Source: Akkermansiaceae bacterium
Lineage (GTDB): Bacteria > Verrucomicrobiota > Verrucomicrobiia > Verrucomicrobiales > Akkermansiaceae
Reading direction: 5' to 3'
Assembly (NCBI GenBank): GCA_903919975.1
Contig: CAIXKE010000064.1
Location: 1 to 64,000 of the forward strand
Length of the DNA: 64,000 nt
Numbering within the stretch: the stretch's first letter is position 1; the number at the start of each line of letters is the position of its first letter. Both the position numbers and the translations under genes were made by a program. Shown here in pieces: positions 17,908 through 24,379 of this stretch. The notes under the pieces are model-generated. The model did not search any database. It was not told where the DNA came from and saw only the letters and a program-made list of their open reading frames with translations.

Positions 17908-18686
17908 GAGGTCTCGAAATCTTCCGCGAACGCTTCCGCCGCTTTGAGGGCTCTTTCATCCTCATCGGCGGGGCAGCTTGCGACCAGTGGTTTGCCAACA
18001 ACCGCCTCGAATTCCGTGCCACCAAGGATTTGGACATGGTCCTCATCGTTGAAATTCTCGACCGGGACTTCGTCGCCACCATGCGGGCTTTCATCGAGGA
18101 GGGCGCTTACGAAATCCGCCAGCGCAGCAGTGGCAGGCCCATCCTTTATCGTTTCGCAAAACCCGCCAGCGAGGACTTCCCCTTCATGCTGGAACTCTTC
18201 ACCCGCAGCACGGAGGAGGGCGAACTCGCCCCCGGACAGGGAATCATCCCGGTGGAAACCGCCGCCGGTCTCCAAAGCCTATCCGCCATTCTGCTGAATG
18301 ATGCCTACTACGACCTGATCCGCACCCAGCATGAAACCCGTGATGGTCTCGGCTTCGCCAACGCCACCGCGCTGATCCCGCTCAAGGCCCATGCCTGGCT
18401 CGACCTCACGCACCGCCGCACCGAGGGCGAACCCATCGACTCCAAGGACATCGACAAACACCGCAGCGATGTTTTCCGACTCGCCGCCACCCTTCCCGAG
18501 GAACCCGGCCCCGTGCTGCCTGAGCCCATTCCAACCGACCTCGCGGAGTTCCTCCGCGCGTTTCCCGAAGACTCCCCGGAATGGTCGAAGATCCTCGCCT
18601 CCCTTGCCCCAATCTTCGGCAAAGGCCTGCGCCCTGGGGCACTCCGCGCCGCCATCGCATCCTTCTTTCATCTTCCAACGTCCTAA
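17901..18686 (+). CDS. AbiEii-like nucleotidyltransferase, toxin candidate (pair 1)
   Basis: 261 residues. The N-terminal part has the nucleotidyltransferase signature FILIGGAACDQWF followed by RATKDLDMVL (about residues 20-50): a Gly-Gly turn and the D-x-D metal-binding pair as in the MNT/AbiEii superfamily. A second acidic position lies in the MLELFT strand near residue 95. The C-terminal half is helical, with LIPLKAHAWLDL and KDIDKHRSDVFRLA, the latter typical of AbiEii and DUF1814-like proteins. It overlaps the upstream HTH gene. Known AbiEii proteins transfer nucleotides to RNA targets and arrest growth; that activity here is inferred from family membership. Confidence 0.72.
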   Translation: MVRGLEIFRERFRRFEGSFILIGGAACDQWFANNRLEFRATKDLDMVLIVEILDRDFVATMRAFIEEGAYEIRQRSSGRPILYRFAKPASEDFPFMLELFTRSTEEGELAPGQGIIPVETAAGLQSLSAILLNDAYYDLIRTQHETRDGLGFANATALIPLKAHAWLDLTHRRTEGEPIDSKDIDKHRSDVFRLAATLPEEPGPVLPEPIPTDLAEFLRAFPEDSPEWSKILASLAPIFGKGLRPGALRAAIASFFHLPTS

Positions 18687-18699
18687 AGTGCGCGGCGCG

Positions 18700-18795
18700 T
18701 GCCAGTTTTTCGAGGGTCCATGGATGGCTGAGGTCCTCGCGCATGGCGGCAAGCAACTGAGCAGGCGGGTTGCCCGGTGATTCGCGCAGGAATGC
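18700..18795 (-). pseudogene. Fragment of an AraC-type regulator
   Basis: The minus strand reads LRESPGNPPAQLLAAMREDL then SHPWTLEKLARAA, the start of an AraC-family HTH domain with the usual linker before it. The frame then runs into unrelated sequence and no second HTH helix follows. It has no start or flanking body, so it is a relic about 30 codons long. Confidence 0.4.
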
Positions 18796-18796
18796 T

Positions 18797-18862
18797 CGCC
18801 AAAAGCTTCGTGCTGATGGCGTCCAGTATTCCGACTACGTCACCGAGCTCACTTATGGTTAG
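18797..18862 (+). pseudogene. Fragment of a type I restriction HsdM methylase N-terminus
   Basis: Codons read RQKLRADGVQYSDYVTELTYG and then TAG. HsdM N-terminal helices commonly read LRxDGxxYxxYVxELTYLLFLKM, so the match stops at TY, after which a stop replaces the conserved LLFLKM. Only about 21 codons survive. It is evidence that a type I restriction system once lay in this island. Confidence 0.45.
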
Positions 18863-18965
18863 ACTCTTTTGGCTGGTCGCCTTTCCCGGTCAGCCCCTCC
18901 ATTGGATGTGAGGGGATCAAATTGTCGTTCGTTTCGAAGTGCGCCACGGACCTCCTCTCAAACAT

Positions 18966-19448
18966 TCACAGGAGCCGTTTCACGATGCGCATGCCGTCGG
19001 TGAGGCAGGTGCCTTCCGCGGTGACCCAAAAACACGGGATGCCTAATTTGGCATACATAATACGAGTCCGGGGATTGCTCTCAATCGCGATGTAGCGGGC
19101 GCACTCTCCGTGGATCGGGAACACTTCCTTTTTCAGCAAGTGCTGTTTGATTGCGGGTGGATTCCACCATCCTAGCGGAGCGAAACACGCATCTTGCGGA
19201 CGCCAGCCGGTTTGCTCCTCAATGCGGTCGAGGGTTTTGATCATCCATGTTTCAGGCCGGGCGGTCATGAGAACGACGGTGTGCGGTCGCACCAACTCAA
19301 CGAGCCACTGGCGATATAGTTCATGTGCCAATCGTTTCTCCATACGTTCGGGTGAGGTGCCGCGTGCTAGATTGTTGGCCACCAGTGTGTAGTTGAGATC
19401 GAGCAGGATGATCGGCTTTCGTGGGCGGGTGGTGTTGGACTGATTCAT
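18966..19448 (-). CDS. HAD-like protein of the mobile-element operon
   Basis: 160 residues from the ATG at 19448, which overlaps the AAA ATPase stop by ATGA. HAD landmarks: motif I in IILLDLNYTLV (about 14-24), motif II in VVLMTARPE (Thr-containing), and motif IV in YIAIESNPRTR, followed by a C-terminal strand (GIPCFWV). Motif I is D-L-N rather than the usual D-x-D, so the second Asp that acts as general acid/base in most HAD phosphatases is replaced by Asn. The spacing of motifs without a large cap recalls phosphatase domains of phage-type polynucleotide kinases. Its activity is uncertain because of the Asn. It is the last gene of a five- to six-gene minus-strand operon. Confidence 0.68.
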   Translation of the reverse strand: MNQSNTTRPRKPIILLDLNYTLVANNLARGTSPERMEKRLAHELYRQWLVELVRPHTVVLMTARPETWMIKTLDRIEEQTGWRPQDACFAPLGWWNPPAIKQHLLKKEVFPIHGECARYIAIESNPRTRIMYAKLGIPCFWVTAEGTCLTDGMRIVKRLL

Positions 19449-20113
19449 GACAGTCCCTCCACGTCCAGCCATGATTCCAGATCGGCGAGTGCGGCACGGA
19501 CGCATCCGCCGCTGCCCACCGCGATTCGCAAAGACGTCTGTTCATCGACCGGCCATTGATGGCAGAGCATCGTGGCAATTTCCTCGGTGGAGGGTGCCGC
19601 GAGCTTGATCGACTGGAAGCGCGTCTGGAACCTTTCGGTGAGCAGGTCGAGTTGCAGGTTGCTGGTGCCTATCACCGCCCGCCCAGGCGGCAGGTGGTCG
19701 AGATAGCTCAGGAGCAAGTCCTGCGCATCGCGGGTGCATCTATCCATTTCGTTGATGATCCGAACGGAATAGACACCGAACAGCGAGCAGGTGCCGATGC
19801 CGGACATCCACTGTTTCAGGGTTTCGACGGTAACGAGCTTGCCGTTGAATTCCTCGACTGCAAAGCGTGTGCCGGATAGAGCGTCCGCCACCATGTCCGC
19901 GATGCTGGTCTTGCCAACACCGGGCGGGCCGTAGAGCAGAATCTTCACCGGCACGCTTGGATCATCGTGGAGTTTTTGCGCCTTGGTGACGAGTCGGCGG
20001 GCGACGGTTGCGGCTGGGTCGCAGAGGTCATCGGGTCCGATAGGTCGCCACGCCAGCGGCGGGCTTGCGGGGCGTGGTGACGGGGTTGGGAGAATCTTCA
20101 AGGATCGTGACAT
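19445..20113 (-). CDS. AAA+ ATPase, clamp-loader-like
   Basis: About 222 residues from the ATG at 20113 (an upstream ATG at 20197 lies within the overlapping small gene). Walker A is LLYGPPGVGKTS; the Walker B region reads VRIINEMDRCT, with Asn-Glu in place of the usual Asp-Glu. A sensor-1-like GTSN follows RAVI, and a TRF segment (RFQTRFQSIKL) fits the arginine-finger region. The C-terminal lid is short. The layout resembles small-subunit clamp loaders (DnaX/RFC/T4 gp44-like) rather than full-length replication proteins. Its neighbours are small mobile-element proteins and a HAD protein, so a role in element replication or repair is plausible but inferred. Confidence 0.68.
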   Translation of the reverse strand: MSRSLKILPTPSPRPASPPLAWRPIGPDDLCDPAATVARRLVTKAQKLHDDPSVPVKILLYGPPGVGKTSIADMVADALSGTRFAVEEFNGKLVTVETLKQWMSGIGTCSLFGVYSVRIINEMDRCTRDAQDLLLSYLDHLPPGRAVIGTSNLQLDLLTERFQTRFQSIKLAAPSTEEIATMLCHQWPVDEQTSLRIAVGSGGCVRAALADLESWLDVEGLS

Positions 20114-20267
20114 GGGGATCTGAGTTGGAGTGGGTGATGGCCCGGGCGACGGCTTGCGCGCCTTTTCGATAAAGGGTGACGGCGAGAAGCTCTTCATTCA
20201 CCCACACCGACCAGTAGCGCGTGGCGTAGCCATCGGGTTTGCGGTATTTTTCGACCGCGACCTTCAT
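20028..20267 (-). CDS. Small hypothetical protein of the mobile-element operon
   Basis: 79 residues, no recognised domain. The N-terminal ~50 residues look structured (VAVEKYRKPDGYATRYWSVWVNEELLAVTLYRKGAQAV), while the tail is Pro/Thr/Arg-rich. Its ATG shares one base with the stop of the upstream gene (TGATG) and its 3' part overlaps the start of the AAA ATPase by about 86 bp in another frame, so it is translationally coupled on both sides. A function cannot be proposed. Confidence 0.6.
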   Translation of the reverse strand: MKVAVEKYRKPDGYATRYWSVWVNEELLAVTLYRKGAQAVARAITHSNSDPHVTILEDSPNPVTTPRKPAAGVATYRTR

Positions 20268-20602
20268 CAGAAGTTGTAGTCGTGGAATTGGCGGCGGCCG
20301 GGGATGACTGGCTCGCCGTTGGTGGTGCGGAACTAACCATCCTTGCGGCGGCTGGCGCGATGAACGGCCCCTTCGAGATTGAGCGAGTATTGGTAGGTCT
20401 GCTCGGTGTTGTTCACGCAGTGGCCGGCGAATCCGCCAGGGATGAACTCGGGTTTCCAGTCGTCGAGAACGGCGGGGTCCTCCTGCATCCAGACGGTCTT
20501 GCCGCTGGGGCTGACGCGGATCACCGTGCAGGCGGTCCGGTCGCTGTAGTGGCAGACGGTCGCGCCGTCACCGACAGCCGGTGTCCAGTCGGGCGCGCTC
20601 AT
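20267..20602 (-). pseudogene. Small phage/plasmid-type protein interrupted by an in-frame TAG
   Basis: The gene reads VGDGATVCHYSDRTACTVIR and so on to RRKDG, then TAG at 20333-20335. The same frame continues for another 21 codons (FRTTNGEPVIPGRR, then FHDYNF) to a TGA that overlaps the next start as TGATG. Homologous small plasmid/phage proteins that I know continue past this point with an aromatic residue, so the TAG most likely replaced a TGG Trp codon. Either the gene has lost its last quarter by a nonsense mutation, or the stop is read through. The upstream gene overlaps its start by ATGA. Function unknown. Confidence 0.65.
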
Positions 20603-21117
20603 TTACCCCACCCCTCCCTGCGGATGCGGGTTTTGAGCGTGTTGGGGGAAAGGCCGAAGTGCTCGGCGGTCTGCTTCACGCTGCGGCATTCGAGCCAGTA
20701 GGCCCGGACCTGCGACCAGTGGTCGTCACCGTGGCCGGGATTGCCGACCTTCTTGGCGGGCTTGGATGCATTCGCCTTGGGTGGCGTGGCCTCCGCGGGC
20801 GTTGGTTCGGGCTCAGCCGCGTCAGCGAACGCGTCGTAACGTCCCGGGCTGGCATCAGGTTCGGGGCGGGTGAGCGGCACGATGTTTGCGGCAGGCGCGA
20901 CGTTGTTGCCGTCGCCCCCGGCGAGTATCTCCGCGACGATCTCGCGGATCAGTGGTACGGGGATTTCGGTGATGGTGAAGACCAGTCCGTTGAGCGTCTT
21001 GCGCCCGATGGACTGCTTGAGGAATTTCAATGCCTCGCCGCGTGTGCGACCCTGGTAGCGGCCTTCGAAGACGTTGGTTTCCTTGTCGTCGCAGACGATC
21101 CAATACAGTTTGTTCAT
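20599..21117 (-). CDS. Hypothetical protein with C-terminal HTH
   Basis: 172 residues from the ATG at 21117; a longer frame to 21231 exists but starts inside the upstream gene. The N-terminal ~65 residues form a compact unit (LYWIVCDDKETNVFEGRYQG, then GEALKFLKQSIGRKTL), followed by a low-complexity Pro/Ala/Lys linker. The C-terminus (about 125-172) resembles a small helix-turn-helix: VRAYWLECRSVKQTAEHFGLSPNTLKTRIRREGW. This may be a DNA-binding accessory protein of the element. It lies second in the minus-strand operon and overlaps the following gene by 4 bp. Confidence 0.62.
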   Translation of the reverse strand: MNKLYWIVCDDKETNVFEGRYQGRTRGEALKFLKQSIGRKTLNGLVFTITEIPVPLIREIVAEILAGGDGNNVAPAANIVPLTRPEPDASPGRYDAFADAAEPEPTPAEATPPKANASKPAKKVGNPGHGDDHWSQVRAYWLECRSVKQTAEHFGLSPNTLKTRIRREGWGK

Positions 21118-21124
21118 GGTGGTG

Positions 21125-21355
21125 TTATGGTTTGGGGTTGGTGGCGTTGCCGTCGGTGTCGATCCGGACGCTGAACGCCAGCAGTCCGGTGGGGGTTTGC
21201 TTGGCGAAGTCGGCGCAGAACTCGCGGGCATGAATGCCGGCCATCAGATCGACCGGCAGGATGCGCCGGACGAGGAAGCCGTTGTGTTCAAGACGGCGGA
21301 TGCTTTGCTGCATCGCCTTGGTGAGGTATCTGTTGGTGATGGATGCTGTTGTCAT
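21125..21355 (-). CDS. Small hypothetical protein, first gene of the mobile-element operon
   Basis: 76 residues from the ATG at 21355, preferred over the ATG at 21367 because a GAGGGA ribosome-binding site lies about 8 nt upstream. It has no known domain. The first half is helical (SITNRYLTKAMQQSIRRLEHNGFLVRR), and the second looks like a short beta region (GLLAFSVRIDTDGN). Reading starts beside a divergent promoter region containing a 9-bp inverted repeat, so it is probably among the first genes transcribed from the element. Confidence 0.55.
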   Translation of the reverse strand: MTTASITNRYLTKAMQQSIRRLEHNGFLVRRILPVDLMAGIHAREFCADFAKQTPTGLLAFSVRIDTDGNATNPKP

Positions 21356-21385
21356 AGCATCCCTCATCTGCCCGTCTGATCGGTC

Positions 21386-21444
21386 ATGTCCATGGCTTTC
21401 GTTGTCTTTTTGTCCCTGAAAATGATTCAGTTAGACATGGACAT
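21386..21444. promoter_or_regulatory. Inverted repeat in divergent promoter region
   Basis: ATGTCCATG (21386-21394) and CATGGACAT (21436-21444) form a perfect 9-bp inverted repeat 41 bp apart, between the divergently transcribed minus operon and the plus-strand gene at 21473. The position fits an operator bound by a dimeric regulator, possibly one encoded in the element. Confidence 0.4.
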
Positions 21445-21472
21445 CGGGTGCCAATCTGGCAGAGGCGCAACC

Positions 21473-21751
21473 ATGGCATACCACATCATGGAACCACGCT
21501 TTCCGCTGGGGAAGACCGTCGCCACGCCCGGTGCACTGGCACTTGGCATCGACCTGGCATCCTACATGCACCGCCACCACTTCGGCGATTGGGGCGACCT
21601 TTGCGACGAGGACAAGCAGGCGAACGAGGAGGCGCTCGAACAGGGTTTCCGCATCCTGAGCTGCTACCGAGTTGGCGGCGGCCGGCGCATCTACATCATC
21701 ACGGAGGCGGATCGCAGTTCGACCTGTATTCTCCTGCCCGAGGAATATTGA
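21473..21751 (+). CDS. Small ICE/plasmid-type hypothetical protein
   Basis: 92 residues from the ATG at 21473, preceded by AGAGG at a good distance; longer in-frame ATGs upstream lie inside the promoter repeat. The sequence FPLGKTVATPGALALGIDLA, HFGDWGDLCDEDKQAN, FRILSCYRV and ITEADRSSTCILLPEEY matches a short protein family frequent on integrative elements and plasmids of many bacteria. It is sometimes mislabelled as a restriction subunit, and its function is unknown. It is transcribed away from the minus operon and ends 2 bp before the converging stop of the second AbiE-like pair. Its presence supports the view that this segment is mobile. Confidence 0.68.
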   Translation: MAYHIMEPRFPLGKTVATPGALALGIDLASYMHRHHFGDWGDLCDEDKQANEEALEQGFRILSCYRVGGGRRIYIITEADRSSTCILLPEEY

Positions 21752-21753
21752 AT

Positions 21754-22710
21754 TTATGGTAATTCGATGCCGACGAGCAAAGTTCTAACAGTTTGCACTT
21801 TTGCAAGTTCTTCGAGTAATTCGACTGCGTCACCAAGAACACGATCCCCGGCTGAGCGAAGGGCGTCGAGGGTGGGAGGTTGTGAAGCGAGAAGTCCATT
21901 GAGGCAGGTGTGGTGGGCTTCTTCAAAGTCTGACCTACTGGCGAGCAAGGCGCGAAGACCCGCCCCGACGCGAATTGCGAGCGACCGCCATTCGTTAGGA
22001 AAGCAGGCTTCAAGGGCATTCTTCCAAGAATTTGCCCAAGGGCGGTAGTCGTCGAGGTCCGCCAAGGTGGCGATTGCGAGAACCCGGCCGAGGTCTTTGT
22101 TGCTGCGTTTGATGGCACGGCCCGCAAACAGACCGCTCATGCGTTCCGGTTTGATTTCGGGATGCTCCAGTAGATTGGCGAGCGCCATCATTTCCGGGCG
22201 GGCATAGCGAATACCCAGGTCGTCGGCGGGAAGCGCATCGAAGGCGGTGATGGAAATGAAGCGGAAGGTTGGCAGGCCGAAGTGTCCCTCATCCAGTGGG
22301 AGACGGGTCCACTTGCGACCCTCGTTCTCGGTGGATTCGGGAACCGTGAGGAGTTCGATAAACCAAGCTTCTGCCGAATCGGGATCAACACCCGGTGGAT
22401 AGAGGCGCACGGCAGGAAGCTGATCCACCGGTGTCCCGGCATTTCCTGGTTGCTGATGGTCGCCTGCCATACGCCTTTGCCAGCCTTCATCAAGAAGCCG
22501 GCGGGTGATGGCCTGGCCTGCACCGACGGCGGCATGAAATGGAGCCAGCACGCAATCCACGTCCTTGGTGCGGACGGCTTTGGATGGATCGTTTTTGAAG
22601 AAGTGAAAGCCCGCGGCCAGACTGCCGATGACAACGATATTTTCCCGACACGAGACAGGCACGGCTGCGGCAACTTCTGATAGGACTTTGGTGGGCGAGA
22701 TCTGGTTCAT
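21754..22710 (-). CDS. AbiEii-like nucleotidyltransferase, toxin candidate (pair 2)
   Basis: 318 residues. IVVIGSLAAGFHFF followed by VRTKDVDCVLAPF (about residues 25-60) gives the nucleotidyltransferase Gly turn and D-x-D metal pair; a further acidic strand is in AWFIELLTV (about 115-123). The C-terminal half is helical, with RYARPEMMALANLL and AIKRSNKDLGRVLAIATLAD, the latter resembling the KDL-containing helix of AbiEii-type proteins. It overlaps the upstream HTH gene by 4 bp (ATGA). It is clearly different from the pair 1 toxin in length and sequence, so the two pairs are not a recent duplication. Confidence 0.7.
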   Translation of the reverse strand: MNQISPTKVLSEVAAAVPVSCRENIVVIGSLAAGFHFFKNDPSKAVRTKDVDCVLAPFHAAVGAGQAITRRLLDEGWQRRMAGDHQQPGNAGTPVDQLPAVRLYPPGVDPDSAEAWFIELLTVPESTENEGRKWTRLPLDEGHFGLPTFRFISITAFDALPADDLGIRYARPEMMALANLLEHPEIKPERMSGLFAGRAIKRSNKDLGRVLAIATLADLDDYRPWANSWKNALEACFPNEWRSLAIRVGAGLRALLASRSDFEEAHHTCLNGLLASQPPTLDALRSAGDRVLGDAVELLEELAKVQTVRTLLVGIELP

Positions 22711-23765
22711 GGTCGTGTGCGTGGGCTGAGTTTTTCAAGGAACTCTATGGCCTGTTGTTCCAAGCGGGCATCATGGAGATCGAGGAGACATTCCACCTCG
22801 TCGGCGTAGGTGTCGCCTTTCCCATCCTTGTCGAAGAAGCTGACTGGCCGATAGAGCGTGTGGACCACAATCCGGGCAGGCTCGCCTCGCTCGACTGGCT
22901 TGAGCGCTGGATCGAGACGGCGAACGAGATCGTCCGCATTATCCATACGATTGGAGCAGAGCACGAGATCGAGACGAGGCGTGCCAACCAGATCGAGTCC
23001 CGGAACATAGTGCCGTGCTCCGAGCACACCGCCAATGGCTACGTCGTTGCGCTCCTGCTCACGGAGTCGGCTCAGCAAGGTTTCTGACGAGCGGGGGCGT
23101 CCTGAACGGTCCGCATAGGCATGGGTGGAGCGGACTTTTTCCGACTGAGCGATGAGTTTGAGCCAAGCATCACGGGGAAATGATTCGAGTTCGACCCGCC
23201 GGTCGGAATGACGGCGCAGGTGCGGTTCGAGTCTCACCAAGGCGGCAGAGATCGTGGGGTAGGTGAATCCAGTTTGCTCGGACAACTCTTTGGAAGTGAT
23301 GGGGCCCGACTCCCTGACCCAGTGGACGGCGAGCACACGCAAAATGTCGAAGAACGCCTCGGCGGGACGTATTGGTTTTAGGTGGTTCGGTAAGCGGGCA
23401 TGTTCGATAACCGCTTGAATGCTCTCCCTCTCAGGGTCAGACAACTGGCCGATCACCGGATTGCGTGATTTTTCAAGGTCAATGAACATGGTGAGACGGC
23501 GTAGAATTTCAGGTCTTAGAACGGAACTCATGCTAGACCATTCGTTGAGTAGCCGCGCCTCCGTGATATGGGGATCATTCACGATCAGAATTCCCCGCCT
23601 TTGGGGGGTCACGGAGACAATGCGAGCAAGGTCGATGACCGCGGACCGGAAGCGGCGAACATCGCGTGGTTCGATGAGGGCTTCAAAAATGCTGTCGCCC
23701 AAAACTGCGTCTGCCCGGAAACCGGGGAGATCCTTCATGGAAACATCGAATTGCAGGGCGTTCAC
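22707..23765 (-). CDS. Winged-HTH protein, AbiEi-like antitoxin candidate (pair 2)
   Basis: 352 residues starting with GTG at 23765. The HTH lies around residues 150-190 (VHWVRESGPITSKELSEQTGFTYPTISAALVRL), a winged-helix fold of MarR type. The N-terminal part may form the dimer or target domain; the C-terminal ~150 residues are acidic and helical. The gene is coupled to the nucleotidyltransferase by an ATGA overlap. A perfect 10-bp inverted repeat lies only 9 bp upstream of the start codon, as expected if the protein represses its own operon. AbiE-like antitoxin function is inferred from the pairing. Confidence 0.68.
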   Translation of the reverse strand: MNALQFDVSMKDLPGFRADAVLGDSIFEALIEPRDVRRFRSAVIDLARIVSVTPQRRGILIVNDPHITEARLLNEWSSMSSVLRPEILRRLTMFIDLEKSRNPVIGQLSDPERESIQAVIEHARLPNHLKPIRPAEAFFDILRVLAVHWVRESGPITSKELSEQTGFTYPTISAALVRLEPHLRRHSDRRVELESFPRDAWLKLIAQSEKVRSTHAYADRSGRPRSSETLLSRLREQERNDVAIGGVLGARHYVPGLDLVGTPRLDLVLCSNRMDNADDLVRRLDPALKPVERGEPARIVVHTLYRPVSFFDKDGKGDTYADEVECLLDLHDARLEQQAIEFLEKLSPRTRP

Positions 23766-23774
23766 GTGATTAAA

Positions 23775-23800
23775 TTGCGACTTTTATTTGAAAGTCGCAA
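23775..23800 (-). promoter_or_regulatory. Operator candidate for AbiE-like pair 2
   Basis: TTGCGACTTT (23775-23784) and AAAGTCGCAA (23791-23800) are a perfect 10-bp inverted repeat with a 6-bp spacer, directly upstream of the GTG start. A third half-site AAAGTCGC lies at 23810-23817 in the same orientation as the right arm. Autoregulation through inverted repeats in this position is known for AbiEi proteins. Confidence 0.55.
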
Positions 23801-23998
23801 GTAGAAATTAAAGTCGCGCTTAAAATATCGGAAGGAGGCCAATTGGTCGGTTTGCATGGTTTATCACCGAAGATTCGTCATTTTCAGCGAATACGGCACT
23901 TTCACCATTTGATGAGATAGTCATTTTTTCTGAAATCGGCGCTTAAGAGATCTTGCTGGATAATTGATGCACGAGAATCCAACCAATGCCCCATCGTT

Positions 23999-24052
23999 AA
24001 TGTTTGACATTTCACACGTAAAATGCTTTTTAAGTCCAGAGTATCAAACATT
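23999..24052 (+). promoter_or_regulatory. hipBA promoter/operator candidate
   Basis: AATGTTTGA (23999-24007) and TCAAACATT (24044-24052) are perfect 9-bp inverted arms that bracket the presumed promoter. The left arm overlaps a consensus -35 box TTGACA (24004-24009) and the right arm abuts the hipB start. The -10 box is less clear (T-rich stretch near 24027-24033). HipB repressors bind such paired sites. Confidence 0.5.
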
Positions 24053-24379
24053 ATGGGAAGAGAAACCACCAGCCTATTACCCAAGCACGGGCGTCTTCTG
24101 ACCGAGATGGGAGAAAATTTACGATTGGCGCGGCTGCGGCGTCAGCTCAGTGCCGAGCAGGTTGCGGAACGGGCGGGAGTCAGCCGCTCGACGCTGCATT
24201 TGATGGAAAATGGATCGGCCGGCACATCATTGGGCAAGCTTCTGCAAGTCCTGGTCGTGCTGGGCCTCGAATCTGACCTCGCCCGGCTCGCAACTGACGA
24301 TGTGCTGGGGCGCAAGCTGGAAGATGCCCGCCTCACAGAAACCCGGCGGCGGGCACCGAAACGCAAATCCAAACCATGA
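24053..24379 (+). CDS. hipB: HipB-like XRE-family antitoxin
   Basis: 108 residues from the ATG at 24053; an earlier in-frame start at 24023 would lie inside the operator. The HTH spans about residues 24-80 (MGENLRLARLRRQLSAEQVAERAGVSRSTLHLMENG), a standard Cro/CI-type fold, with a basic tail (RRRAPKRKSKP). It overlaps hipA by 4 bp (ATGA). HipB proteins neutralise HipA and repress the operon; the paired inverted repeat upstream supports autoregulation. The assignment is firm for the fold and good for the pairing. Confidence 0.82.
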   Translation: MGRETTSLLPKHGRLLTEMGENLRLARLRRQLSAEQVAERAGVSRSTLHLMENGSAGTSLGKLLQVLVVLGLESDLARLATDDVLGRKLEDARLTETRRRAPKRKSKP

